Shown one piece after another: positions 25,961 to 34,499 of a stretch of DNA of 48,757 nucleotides. This DNA is from Leucobacter soli (GTDB lineage Bacteria; Actinomycetota; Actinomycetes; Actinomycetales; Microbacteriaceae). The DNA lies in assembly GCF_910593785.1 (NCBI RefSeq), contig NZ_CAJVAP010000023.1, positions 1 through 48,757 of the forward strand, written 5' to 3'. The notes below the pieces were generated by a model. That model had not been told where the DNA came from. It saw only the letters and a program-made list of their open reading frames with translations, and did no database searches. Both the position numbers and the translations under genes were made by a program. The first letter of the stretch is position 1. Every line of letters starts with the position of its first letter.

Positions 25961-26877
25961 CCGCACTGCGCGTCCACGTCCCTGCGACGAGCGCCAACCT
26001 GGGTCCCGGCTTCGACACGCTCGGTCTCGCGCTCGGCTACGGGGACGACCTCGTCGTCAGAACCCGCCCGACCCCCGGTATCACGGTCGCCGTTTCGGGC
26101 GTGGGCGAGGGCGAGGTCCCGGGAGACGAGACGAATCTCGTCGCCCGCTCGATCGCGCACGTGTTCGAGCGCGTCGGACGTGCGATGCCCGGCCTCGACA
26201 TCGAGGCGAACAACCGCATCCCGCACGGCCGCGGCATGGGGTCCTCCGGCGCGGCCATCGTCTCCGGTGTGACCGCGGCGGCCGGCCTGCTCGCGCGCGA
26301 CCCCGACGCTCCGCTGCTCCTCGACGACGATGCCCGGCTGCGCTACGCGACCGAGCTCGAAGGCCACCCCGACAATGTCGCCCCGGCGCTGTTCGGCGGC
26401 CTGACCATCGCCTGGACGACGGCCGAGGGTCCCCGCGTGAAGCGGCTGATGGTTCACCGCGGCATCTCTCCGCTGGTCCTCGTCCCCGACTTCACCATGT
26501 CGACCGAGCTCGCCCGCAGCCTGCAGCCCAAGCACGTGCCGCACGAGGACGCGGTGTTCAACGTCTCGCGCTCGGCGCTGCTCGTCGCGGCACTGACGCA
26601 GAGCCCCGAACTGCTCTTCGAGGCCACGGAGGACCGCCTGCACCAGAACTACCGGGGCGAGGCCATGCCGCAGACCCGGAACCTGATCGCCGCCCTGCGG
26701 AGTGCCGGACACGCAGCGGTCGTTTCGGGCGCCGGCCCGTCGATCCTCGTCCTCGCCTGCGACCCCGCCGAGCGCCTGGAAGCCGCTCGGATCGCCGAGT
26801 CCCACGGTGGCGGCTGGCGGCCGCTGCTGCTCGCCGTGGACATCAAGGGTGCTACAGTAGAGGGGATCCGCCAGTAG
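25957..26877 (+). CDS. thrB: Homoserine kinase
   Basis: GHMP-family kinase making O-phosphohomoserine. 306 residues; PATSANLGPGFDTLGLAL at the start, the phosphate-binding GRGMGSSGAAIVSG motif, EGHPDNVAPALFGG, and the C-terminal VSGAGPSILVLA. ATG 25957 overlaps hom. Threonine synthase (thrC), which often sits between or next to these genes, is not in this cluster. Confidence 0.97.
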   Translation: MTALRVHVPATSANLGPGFDTLGLALGYGDDLVVRTRPTPGITVAVSGVGEGEVPGDETNLVARSIAHVFERVGRAMPGLDIEANNRIPHGRGMGSSGAAIVSGVTAAAGLLARDPDAPLLLDDDARLRYATELEGHPDNVAPALFGGLTIAWTTAEGPRVKRLMVHRGISPLVLVPDFTMSTELARSLQPKHVPHEDAVFNVSRSALLVAALTQSPELLFEATEDRLHQNYRGEAMPQTRNLIAALRSAGHAAVVSGAGPSILVLACDPAERLEAARIAESHGGGWRPLLLAVDIKGATVEGIRQ

Positions 26878-26917
26878 CCGCGACATCGTCGTCGGCCTGA
26901 GTTCGCGGATCATTCCT

Positions 26918-26944
26918 TCGCCGGGTCACCCGGCGATTCATTTT
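26918..26944 (+). terminator. Intrinsic terminator between thrB and rho
   Basis: TCGCCGGG / CCCGGCGA (8-bp arms, 3-nt loop) at 26918-26936 is followed by TTCATTTT. It separates the amino-acid operon from rho; the rest of the 159-bp gap should hold the rho promoter and leader. Confidence 0.7.
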
Positions 26945-27036
26945 GCGCCGTTCTCCGAATCGCGAGAGGGCGCCGCCGTGGAGCAACGCGATCCGTATGT
27001 GCGCGTCGACCACGGCACACCGCCGAAAGGAACACC

Positions 27037-28977
27037 GTGGAGCAGAACTCCATCGAAAGCAACGAGGCCGTAGCAGAGACCGCCGCCGAGGCGCAGACCA
27101 CCGCCGAGGCCGCGCCGCGCCGCCGCTCGCGCCGTGCCAGTGCGGCTGTGGGGGAGGCCGTGGAGGCGCCCGCCGCGCCGGCCGCCGACGCCGCGCCTGC
27201 CGCTGCTGCCGCCGAGACCGCACCCAAGAAGCGCGCCACGCGCTCGCGCAAGAAGGCCGATCCCGCGCCCGAAGCGTCTTCTGAGAAGTCCACCGAGGCG
27301 CCCGCTGCCGCCGAGCCCGCTGCTGCGGAGCCCGCACCGGCGGCCGACGCCGACGCGTCGGCCTCGGCTGCCCCGGCCGAGGCGCCCAAGGCGTCGCGCG
27401 GCCGTTCGCGCCGTGCCGCGAGCACTGCCGCGGAGAAGTCGGAGTCGGCCGCCGGAACCGATGCGAAGGCCGACACCAAGAACGAGGCCGAGAACGAGGC
27501 CAAGAACGAGGCCAAGGCCGAGGAGCAGCCCGAGTCCAAGAACGAGGCGAAGACCGGCGACGCGACGGGCGAGGAGGGCGCGCCCGCCGAGGCCGCTCCG
27601 AAGAAGCGAAACAGCCGGAACCGGAGCAAGAAGCCGGCGGCCGAGGCCGCGAACGACGGCGAGGCGAAGGCGTCGACCGAGAACGAGGGCGACGAGAAGG
27701 AGTCGGGCCGCAACGGCTCCGAGAACCGCAACGGCGCCGACAAGCAGGGGCGCGGCGGTGACGCCCAGCAGCGGTCCAGCCGCACCCGTCAGCGCGAGCG
27801 CAAGCGCCGCGGTCAGGGCGACGACCTCGAGCCCGAGATCACCGAGGACGACGTGCTGCTGCCCATCGCCGGCATCCTCGACGTGCTCGACAACTACGCG
27901 TTCGTGCGCACCAGCGGCTACCTGCCCGGCACGAACGACGTCTACGTCTCGCTCGGCCAGGTCAAGAAGTACGGCCTGCGCAAGGGCGACTCCGTGGTCG
28001 GTGCGATCCGCCAGCCGCGCGAAGGCGAGGGCGGCGGCCGCCAGAAGTACAACGCGATCGTGCGGGTCGACACCATCAACTCCCGCCCGGCGGAGGAGAA
28101 CCAGGAGCGCGTCGATTTCGCTTCGTTCACGCCGCTGCACCCGTCGGAGCGGCTGCGCCTCGAGACCGAGGGCGGTGGCGCCACCCAGCGCGTCATCGAC
28201 CTGTTCGCGCCGATCGGCAAGGGCCAGCGCGGCCTCGTCGTCGGCCCGCGCGAGTCGGGCAAGTCGACCGCGCTGCGCCGGATCGCCGCCGCCGTCTCGG
28301 CGAACCAGCCCGATGCGCACCTGATGCTGGTGCTGATCGACGAACGTCCCGAAGAGGTCACCGAGCTGCAGCGCACGATCAACGGCGAGGTCATCGCCTC
28401 GACCTTCGATCGCACGCCCGAGGACCACGTCACGATCGCCGAGCTGGCCATCGAGCGCGCGAAGCGCCTCGTCGAGCTCGGACATGACGTGGTCGTGCTC
28501 CTCGACTCCGTGACCGGCCTCGCCCGGGCCTACAACGCGCACGCACCCGCCGGCGTCCGCGTCCCGGCCGGGCAGCTCGATGCCACGGCGATACATCCGG
28601 TGAAGCGGCTGCTCTCGGCGGCGCGCAACATCGAGAACGGCGGCTCGCTGACGATCATCGCGACCGCGTCCGCCCAGCCGGGTTCGACCGTCGACGAGGC
28701 ACTGCTCGGCGAGCTCGAGGCCGTCGCCAACTCGCAGCTGCGCCTGAGCGGCGAGGCCGCCGATCGCCGGGTCTTCCCCGCGGTCGACCTGCGGGCCTCC
28801 GCGACTCGTCGCGAGGAGCTGCTCACCGGCGAGTCCGAGGCCGGAGTGATGAACTCGCTGCGCCGCGCGCTCGCCGGCTCGGACCGCGAGCAGGCGCTCG
28901 AGTCCGTGCTGAAGCAGATCGAGGGCACCTCGTCGAACGTCGAGTTCCTGGCGCTGACCCAGCGCTCCCAGGGTTAG
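27037..28977 (+). CDS. rho: Transcription termination factor Rho with long N-terminal extension
   Basis: Hexameric RNA-dependent ATPase that ends transcription. 646 residues against about 420 in E. coli. The first 265 are disordered, rich in Ala/Glu/Lys with RRRSRR and [12 protein letters not shown] repeats, then Arg/Asn/Gly-rich; such insertions are typical of actinobacterial Rho and may bind RNA. From about residue 268 the fold is standard: the RNA-binding domain ([20 protein letters not shown]), Walker [10 protein letters not shown] near 404, Walker [13 protein letters not shown], and the Q-loop [19 protein letters not shown] 27037 with GAAAGGA upstream was chosen. Confidence 0.96.
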   Translation: MEQNSIESNEAVAETAAEAQTTAEAAPRRRSRRASAAVGEAVEAPAAPAADAAPAAAAAETAPKKRATRSRKKADPAPEASSEKSTEAPAAAEPAAAEPAPAADADASASAAPAEAPKASRGRSRRAASTAAEKSESAAGTDAKADTKNEAENEAKNEAKAEEQPESKNEAKTGDATGEEGAPAEAAPKKRNSRNRSKKPAAEAANDGEAKASTENEGDEKESGRNGSENRNGADKQGRGGDAQQRSSRTRQRERKRRGQGDDLEPEITEDDVLLPIAGILDVLDNYAFVRTSGYLPGTNDVYVSLGQVKKYGLRKGDSVVGAIRQPREGEGGGRQKYNAIVRVDTINSRPAEENQERVDFASFTPLHPSERLRLETEGGGATQRVIDLFAPIGKGQRGLVVGPRESGKSTALRRIAAAVSANQPDAHLMLVLIDERPEEVTELQRTINGEVIASTFDRTPEDHVTIAELAIERAKRLVELGHDVVVLLDSVTGLARAYNAHAPAGVRVPAGQLDATAIHPVKRLLSAARNIENGGSLTIIATASAQPGSTVDEALLGELEAVANSQLRLSGEAADRRVFPAVDLRASATRREELLTGESEAGVMNSLRRALAGSDREQALESVLKQIEGTSSNVEFLALTQRSQG

Positions 28978-29013
28978 CGGTCCAACGCCTTTCTGCGACC
29001 GCCACGGACCCTT

Positions 29014-29047
29014 CCCGTCATCCTGCGACTTCGCGCAGGATGACGGG
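29014..29047 (+). terminator. Perfect 14-bp hairpin after rho
   Basis: CCCGTCATCCTGCG and its exact complement enclose the loop ACTTCG. No U-tract follows directly (GGAGCAACACTTTT). It may be a terminator, an mRNA 3' stabiliser, or a member of a dispersed palindrome family. Confidence 0.6.
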
Positions 29048-29071
29048 GGAGCAACACTTTTCGGAGGAACC

Positions 29072-30145
29072 ATGTTCGAACAGGTCGAAGGTCTGATCGC
29101 CGAGCACGCGCAGCTCCAGGACGAGCTCGCGGATCCCGCGCTGCACGCGGACGCCTCGCGCGCCAAGCGGGTGAACCGGCGCTACGCCGAGCTCAGCAGG
29201 ATCAAGGTCGCGTACGAGCACTGGAAGCAGCTCGGCGACGATCTCGAGGCCGCCCGAGAGCTGGCTCGCGAGGACGAGGCGTTCGCCGAGGAGGTCCCGG
29301 AACTCGAGGCGCAGCTCGCGGACGCGCAGGAGAAGGTGCGCCGTCTGCTGATCCCGCGCGATCCGGACGACGCCCGCGACGTGATCCTCGAGATCAAGGG
29401 CGGCGAGGGCGGTGCCGAATCGGCGCTGTTCGGGGCGGATCTGCTGCGCATGTACCTGCACTACGCGGAGTCCAAGGGCTGGAAGACCGAGATGCTCGAG
29501 AAGGACGAGAGCGACCTCGGCGGCTACAAGAACGTGCAGATCGCGATCAAGTCGAACGCCTCCGACCCCTCGCAGGGGGTCTGGGCGCACCTGAAGTTCG
29601 AGGGCGGTGTGCACCGCGTGCAGCGCGTGCCCGTCACCGAGTCGCAGGGGCGCATCCACACCTCGACGACGGGTGTGCTCGTCTACCCCGAGGTGGATGA
29701 GCCAGAAGAGGTCGAGATCAGTCAGAACGACCTCAAGATCGACGTCTACCGTTCGAGCGGCCCCGGAGGCCAGTCGGTCAACACGACCGACTCGGCGGTG
29801 CGCATCACGCACCTGCCGACCGGCATCGTCGTGGCGATGCAGAATGAGAAGTCGCAGCTGCAGAACCGCGAGGCCGCGATGCGCGTGCTGCGGGCCCGGC
29901 TGCTCGCGAAGCAGGCGGAGGAGGCCGCCGCCGAGGCCTCGGCGCACCGTTCGAGCCAGATCCGCACGATGGACCGCTCGGAGCGCATCCGCACCTACAA
30001 CTTCCCCGAGAACCGCATCGCCGACCACCGCACCGGGTACAAGGCCTACAACCTCGACCAGGTGATGAACGGCGCGCTGGGGCCCGTGATCGAGTCCTGC
30101 ATCGTGATGGACGAGGAGGACCGGCTGAAGGCGCTCGGCCAGTAA
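29072..30145 (+). CDS. prfA: Peptide chain release factor 1
   Basis: Recognises UAA and UAG and triggers peptide release. 357 residues, normal for RF1. GGQ motif in [15 protein letters not shown] near residues 232-234; the N-terminal coiled-coil domain, domain with [21 protein letters not shown], and C-terminal [14 protein letters not shown] are complete. ATG 29072 has CGGAGGA upstream. In many Actinobacteria rpmE lies between rho and prfA; here it is absent. The prmC gene that modifies the GGQ glutamine is at 35888 rather than directly after. Confidence 0.97.
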   Translation: MFEQVEGLIAEHAQLQDELADPALHADASRAKRVNRRYAELSRIKVAYEHWKQLGDDLEAARELAREDEAFAEEVPELEAQLADAQEKVRRLLIPRDPDDARDVILEIKGGEGGAESALFGADLLRMYLHYAESKGWKTEMLEKDESDLGGYKNVQIAIKSNASDPSQGVWAHLKFEGGVHRVQRVPVTESQGRIHTSTTGVLVYPEVDEPEEVEISQNDLKIDVYRSSGPGGQSVNTTDSAVRITHLPTGIVVAMQNEKSQLQNREAAMRVLRARLLAKQAEEAAAEASAHRSSQIRTMDRSERIRTYNFPENRIADHRTGYKAYNLDQVMNGALGPVIESCIVMDEEDRLKALGQ

Positions 30146-30172
30146 CCGGGCCCGCGCCGGGCGACGACGGCG

Positions 30173-30195
30173 GCCGAACGCCGGGCGTGTTCGGC
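30173..30195 (+). terminator. Hairpin after prfA
   Basis: GCCGAAC (30173-30179) pairs with GTTCGGC (30189-30195) across a 9-nt loop in the 86-bp gap. No U-tract; weak candidate. Confidence 0.3.
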
Positions 30196-30219
30196 GCCGG
30201 CCACGGGGCGCCGCGGCGC

Positions 30220-30225
30220 TACGAT
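30220..30225 (+). promoter_or_regulatory. -10 element for leaderless MFS gene
   Basis: TACGAT ends 6 nt before ATG 30232; no Shine-Dalgarno is present between them. Confidence 0.5.
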
Positions 30226-30231
30226 TGACCC

Positions 30232-31629
30232 ATGCGCGAACGCCGACTGGTCCTCCCCTGGGCGGTCTGGGGCGTCGCGCTCTCGGCCTACATCGTCGCC
30301 GTCATCAACCGTTCTTCGCTGGCGGCGCTGGGCCCGGCCACTCAGGAGCACTTCGGCATCGACGCGACGACGCTCTCGATGTTCACCGTCATCCAGCTGA
30401 TCGTCTACGCCGCGCTGCAGATCCCGATCGGGGTGCTCCTCGACCGCTTCGGCTCGACCATGATGATCCTCGCCGGCGGAGCGCTCATGCTCTCCGGCCA
30501 GGTGGTCATGGCGACGGTGCACGATGTGCGGCTCGCGATCCTCGCGCGCGTGCTCGTGGGCGCCGGCGACGCCTGCACGTTCATCAGCGTGATGCGCCTG
30601 CTGCCGGAGTGGTTCTCCCTGCGCCAGCTGCCGATCGTGAGCCAGCTGACGGGGCTCGCCGGCCAGGCGGGTCAGCTCGTCTCGGTGATCCCGCTGGCGC
30701 TGGCCGTCGGAGCACTCGGCTGGGCGACCGGCTTCTTCGGGATCGCCGCCGTGGGGCTGCTCGTCGTGATCCTCGGCGCCCTGGTGCTGCGCGACCGCCC
30801 CGGCGTCGGCACCGCGATCGAGCGCCTGCTCGGCCGCGACGGCCGGACCACCCGGGAAGGCCGTTCTTTCGCCGGACACGAGAGCACCGCCGTGCTGGCG
30901 GCTGTCGCCCCGCCGTCGACCGGACTGATCGCGACGCAGCCGGCCGAACCCACCCGGCACGCCGACGGCTCCCTGCGCAAGCTCCGCTCGCTCGTCGGCA
31001 TCCCCGGCGTGCGCCTGGCGTTCTGGGTGCACTTCACGACGCCGTTCGCCGTGAACGTGCTGCTGCTGCTCTGGGGCACGCCGTTCCTGACGGGCGGGGC
31101 CGGGCTCTCGCCCGCGGCGTCGGCCGGCCTGCTCAGCATCGCCGTCTTCGCGTCGATGGCGGCCGGCGCGAGCCTCGGACCGCTGACCTCCCGCTTCGTC
31201 GAGCGGCGCGTGCGGATGGTCGAGGCGATCACGGTCTGCGTGATGCTCTCCTGGATCGTGACGCTGCTGTGGCCGGGCACGCCGCCCTTCTGGGCGCTGC
31301 TGATGCTCGTGATCGTGGTCCCGGTCGGCGGCCCGGCCTCGATGATCGCCTTCGAGGTCGTGCGGTCGCATACGCCGCGCAGCTATCTCGGGCTCGCGAC
31401 CGGGTTCACCAACATGGGCGGCTTCATCGCGACACTGATCGCGATGCCGCTCATCGGTCTCGCACTCGATCTGCAGGGCGCGGGCGAGCCGGAGAACTAC
31501 TCGATGGACGCCTTCCGCTGGGCCTTCCTCATGCAGGTCCCGATCTGGCTGCTCGGCCTGATCATGATCGCCGTCGAGCGGCGGCGGACGGAGCGATGGA
31601 TGATGCGCCACGGGCGCACGTTGCGTTAG
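30232..31629 (+). CDS. MFS transporter
   Basis: 465 residues, about 12 predicted TM helices in two halves with a long central cytoplasmic loop (about 195-255, Arg/Thr/Ala-rich). The motif-A-like stretch is GVLLDRFGSTMMILAGG after TM2. The N-terminal pattern WAVWGVALSAYIVAVINRSSLAALGP resembles the nitrate/oxalate-formate-like MFS groups, but the substrate cannot be told. Monocistronic and probably leaderless. Confidence 0.88.
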   Translation: MRERRLVLPWAVWGVALSAYIVAVINRSSLAALGPATQEHFGIDATTLSMFTVIQLIVYAALQIPIGVLLDRFGSTMMILAGGALMLSGQVVMATVHDVRLAILARVLVGAGDACTFISVMRLLPEWFSLRQLPIVSQLTGLAGQAGQLVSVIPLALAVGALGWATGFFGIAAVGLLVVILGALVLRDRPGVGTAIERLLGRDGRTTREGRSFAGHESTAVLAAVAPPSTGLIATQPAEPTRHADGSLRKLRSLVGIPGVRLAFWVHFTTPFAVNVLLLLWGTPFLTGGAGLSPAASAGLLSIAVFASMAAGASLGPLTSRFVERRVRMVEAITVCVMLSWIVTLLWPGTPPFWALLMLVIVVPVGGPASMIAFEVVRSHTPRSYLGLATGFTNMGGFIATLIAMPLIGLALDLQGAGEPENYSMDAFRWAFLMQVPIWLLGLIMIAVERRRTERWMMRHGRTLR

Positions 31630-31638
31630 GGTCGCTGC

Positions 31639-32676
31639 ATGCGCACATTCCGGACTCTCTCACGCGATCTGCTCGGGGGAGTCGCCGCCCTCGCCCTCAT
31701 CGCGAGCGGGGCCGCGCCGGCCCTCGCCGCGCCGCGCGTCCCCGTGTTTCCTTCGGCCGAGACGGCAGCGGCGGAGACGACCGCGGCTCCACCGGCCACC
31801 GCGGTGGTGGCAGCCGCCCTCGGCATCGCGAAGCCGACGCTCTCCGGCAGCACGAGGGTGGGAGGCACCATGCGCGCCAAGGTGCGGTCCACCGGCACCG
31901 TCAAGCCGAAGCTGCACTACGACTGGCTGCGCGACGGCGTGAGGATCGGGGGCGCGCATACGAGCTCCTACACGCTGAAGTCGAAGGATCGTACGCATCG
32001 GATAACCGTGCGCGTCCGGGCGAGCGCCGCCGGGCAGGCGAGCGTCACGAAGACGTCGGCGAAGAGCATCAGGATTCGGCCGCGCGCGATCGATGATCCG
32101 AAGTCCTCGCAGGTGGTCGTGAACAAGCATCGCCCGCTGAAGCCGAAGAAGTACAAGCCGAGCGGGCTGCGGCTTCCGAAGGGCATCGCGAACGGCAACG
32201 GTCAGCCGATGCGCGGCTATGCGGCACGCGCCGTGGAGAAGATGCACCAGGCCGCGCAGAAGGACGGCGTGGAGCTGCGGATCCTCAGCGCCTACCGCAG
32301 TTACGCCCTGCAGAAGCAGACATTCGACGCGTATGTCGCGCGGGACGGCCGGAAGGCCGCCGAGACCTACTCTGCGCGTCCCGGCCACTCCGAGCACCAG
32401 ACCGGACTCGCCGTCGACTTCGGCGGGAACCAGGGGTGCGCCTTCGACACCTGCTTCGCGAGCACTGCCGCCGGCAAGTGGCTGAAGAAGAACGCAGCCA
32501 AGTACGGGTTCATCATGCGCTACCCGAAGGGCTACACGAAGATCACGGGCTACATCTGGGAGCCGTACCACTTCCGCTACGTCGGGAAGAAGGTGGCGAA
32601 GGACATGAAGGCGAAGAAGATCCGCACGCTCGAGCAGTACCGCGGGCTGAAGGCCGCCCCCGACTACAAGCGGTAG
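31639..32676 (+). CDS. Secreted M15-family D,D-carboxypeptidase (VanY-like)
   Basis: 345 residues. A signal peptide (LLGGVAALALIASGAAPALA, cleavage near residue 31) is followed by a linker, an Ig-like domain of the kind seen in many actinobacterial exoproteins (HYDWLRDGVRIGG, YTLKSKDRTHRITVRV), and an M15 zinc peptidase domain from about 175: SAYRSYALQKQTF, zinc ligands H253 and D260 in SEHQTGLAVDFG, and H311 in EPYHFRYVG. It should remove the terminal D-Ala from peptidoglycan stem peptides. A -10-like TAGGGT (31627-31632) overlaps the MFS stop and lies 6 nt before ATG 31639, so the message may be leaderless. Confidence 0.92.
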   Translation: MRTFRTLSRDLLGGVAALALIASGAAPALAAPRVPVFPSAETAAAETTAAPPATAVVAAALGIAKPTLSGSTRVGGTMRAKVRSTGTVKPKLHYDWLRDGVRIGGAHTSSYTLKSKDRTHRITVRVRASAAGQASVTKTSAKSIRIRPRAIDDPKSSQVVVNKHRPLKPKKYKPSGLRLPKGIANGNGQPMRGYAARAVEKMHQAAQKDGVELRILSAYRSYALQKQTFDAYVARDGRKAAETYSARPGHSEHQTGLAVDFGGNQGCAFDTCFASTAAGKWLKKNAAKYGFIMRYPKGYTKITGYIWEPYHFRYVGKKVAKDMKAKKIRTLEQYRGLKAAPDYKR

Positions 32677-32766
32677 GGCGCCTCTCCGCGATTCGATGCC
32701 TGCTGCGGCGCACGCGAAAGCCGTGCTCGTCGCGTTGCGATCGTCCGGCACCGAATCGCGAGACTC

Positions 32767-32824
32767 CTAGATGGTTGATGCCAAGGTTTCAGCGGTCGTA
32801 CGCCATCGGTGATCTGAGTACGGG
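32767..32824 (+). repeat. Diverged 58-bp direct repeat, copy A
   Basis: Aligns without gaps to 33788-33845, with 41 of 58 identical bases by hand count. It lies in the 278-bp gap before the unrecognised secreted gene; the second copy begins at the last codon of that gene. Apart from this copy and a -10-like TATGAT, I see nothing in 32677-32954. Confidence 0.6.
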
Positions 32825-32911
32825 TTGCTGCGGAATGTATCGGGAACAGGTGTCGGAGGTCGCACTCCGGATCGACGGCGAAGACGACGCGCGTGAGCGA
32901 ATCCGGTCCGC

Positions 32912-32917
32912 TATGAT
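32912..32917 (+). promoter_or_regulatory. Strong -10 element (TATGAT) for the secreted protein gene
   Basis: One base from the consensus TATAAT, 38 nt before the ATG at 32955. A usable GGGG lies at 32943-32946 between them. No clear -35. Confidence 0.5.
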
Positions 32918-32954
32918 CTGGCGTATTGCATGGAGCGGGAACGGGGTGCAGTTG

Positions 32955-33791
32955 ATGCGTGGTGTCAAGGGACTGACCGGCTACGCGGTAGCGATTCTGG
33001 TCGCTTTTTCGCTCGCCGCCGGCGGTGTCGCTCCGGCAGCGGCCGACGAGAGCGCGAACGGCGGCGCGGAGTTCGCCGGAGTGAGGATCAGCTCGCTGCC
33101 CGCGAAGCTGACGCAGCCGACGAAGGGCCGAGATAGGCAGGCGCGCTTCCGTGTCAATGTCTCGGGGTCGCCGACCGCCGACGGCGGAAGATACTGGGTC
33201 AAGCCGAGCGACGTGCGGATCGAGCTGGTCGACTACATCAATCCCTCAAAGCTGAGCGCGAAGTGGCGCCGCGCCGACTTGCGCAACGGGGTCAGCGGCA
33301 TACCGCAGCCGTGGCGGCCCAGCGAAGACCTCGAGGCGGGGGTGAACAGCTTTAAGATCCTGTACGACAGCTCCGCGCGGCCGGGCAAGTACGAGCTGCG
33401 CGTCAAGGTGCGTCACCAGGTCGACGGCACGACGACGGTGAAAGAGACGCGAGCCACCTTCACCGTGCAGGCGAACCCGAGTGCTTCTCGGAAGTGGAGC
33501 AACAGCCACAGCTGGATCACGTGCGCCGACTGCTACTTCTCCGGCCCCCGACGGGCAGTGCTGGTCGCCCCCGAGTGGCAGCTCGGCGCAAAGGTGACGG
33601 CATACTGCAAGGCTCAGGGCAAGAAGTGGCGCAAGGCGGCGACGGCCAAGGTCAAGAAGGGCGCGACGTACAAGGCCATGGCCCGGATCAAACTACCGAG
33701 TCGGTGCAAAGTCGGCGACAAGGTGTACCTGAAAGTCGCCAAAGTGAAGTACGCGCCGAAGTATCAGACCAAGGCGATGCGCATCCGCTAG
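32955..33791 (+). CDS. Secreted protein of unknown function
   Basis: 278 residues, not recognised. A clear signal peptide (GYAVAILVAFSLAAGGVAPAAA) ends near residue 32. The middle is beta-rich (RFRVNVSGSPTADGGRYWVK; FKILYDSSARPGKYELRVKVR) and could be one or two Ig-like folds. The last 90 residues have four cysteines and many lysines (ITCADCYFSG, YCKAQGKKWRKA, LPSRCKVGDK) and could form disulfides outside the cell. ATG 32955 is the best start; in-frame GTG 32946 is possible. There is no anchor or sorting signal. It follows the M15 gene and may share a role at the cell wall, but only its location suggests that. Confidence 0.75.
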   Translation: MRGVKGLTGYAVAILVAFSLAAGGVAPAAADESANGGAEFAGVRISSLPAKLTQPTKGRDRQARFRVNVSGSPTADGGRYWVKPSDVRIELVDYINPSKLSAKWRRADLRNGVSGIPQPWRPSEDLEAGVNSFKILYDSSARPGKYELRVKVRHQVDGTTTVKETRATFTVQANPSASRKWSNSHSWITCADCYFSGPRRAVLVAPEWQLGAKVTAYCKAQGKKWRKAATAKVKKGATYKAMARIKLPSRCKVGDKVYLKVAKVKYAPKYQTKAMRIR

Positions 33792-33845
33792 GTGATTGAT
33801 TTCAAGGGCTCGGCGGTCGTGCGCGGGGAATGATCCGAGAGCGGG
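33788..33845 (+). repeat. Diverged 58-bp direct repeat, copy B
   Basis: Partner of 32767-32824; begins at the stop codon region of the secreted protein gene. The gap 33792-33906 lies between converging genes and has no other clear signal. Confidence 0.6.
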
Positions 33846-33906
33846 CTCGCGTTTGCGCGCGGGCCGGATCAGTCGGACTGCTGCGGGCCGTCGAGGCACG
33901 CGGATC

Positions 33907-34470
33907 TCAGATCACGTAGAAATCAGCCTCGTCGGGCAGCTCGGCGAGCGGCGCCCCGCGGCGCGGCCGGGCTTCGGCCGGGATGCCGGTCAGCGTCGAC
34001 CACGGCGGCGCCGAGCGCACGACCACGGCGTTCGAGCCGACCGCGCAGTCGTGGCCGAGCTCGATATCGCCGAGCACCTTCGCACCGGCTCCGACGACGA
34101 CCCGATCGCCCAGCGTCGGGTGGCGCTTGCCCCGATCGTGGCCGGTGCCCCCGAGCGTGACCTGATGGTAGAGGTGCACGTCGTCGCCGATCACCGAGGT
34201 CTCGCCGATCACCACGCCCATGCCGTGGTCGATGAAGAGACGGCGGCCGATGGTCGCGCCGGGGTGGATCTCGATGCCGGTGAAGAACCGGGTCAGCTGC
34301 GAGATCGCGCGCGGCAGGAAGCGCAGACCGCGCCGCCAGAGGGCATGCGAGATCCGATACCACCACACGGCGTGCAGTCCGGAGTAGATGAAGAACACCT
34401 CGAGCGGCCCGCGCGCTGCAGGATCGTGCGCGCGAGCCGCTCGGATGTCTTCGCCGATGCGAGTGGGGAT
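33907..34470 (-). CDS. cysE: Serine O-acetyltransferase (EpsC type), start codon abnormal
   Basis: Acetylates serine with acetyl-CoA for cysteine synthesis. Left-handed beta-helix hexapeptide repeats are visible: [33 protein letters not shown] and [11 protein letters not shown] with the catalytic-site His/Asp. The EpsC N-terminal pattern [21 protein letters not shown] continues upstream of the first possible GTG (34398), giving about 187 residues from an ATC codon at 34470, the normal size for EpsC. In frame between 34470 and the GTG there is no ATG, GTG or TTG. So the boundaries given follow homology; a GTG-34398 start would give 163 residues lacking the N-terminal helix. It lies 29 bp after cysK. 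Confidence 0.85.
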   Translation of the reverse strand: MPTRIGEDIRAARAHDPAARGPLEVFFIYSGLHAVWWYRISHALWRRGLRFLPRAISQLTRFFTGIEIHPGATIGRRLFIDHGMGVVIGETSVIGDDVHLYHQVTLGGTGHDRGKRHPTLGDRVVVGAGAKVLGDIELGHDCAVGSNAVVVRSAPPWSTLTGIPAEARPRRGAPLAELPDEADFYVI

Positions 34471-34499
34471 GTTACACCGCCAGTTCCGCGGAGCGTCGC

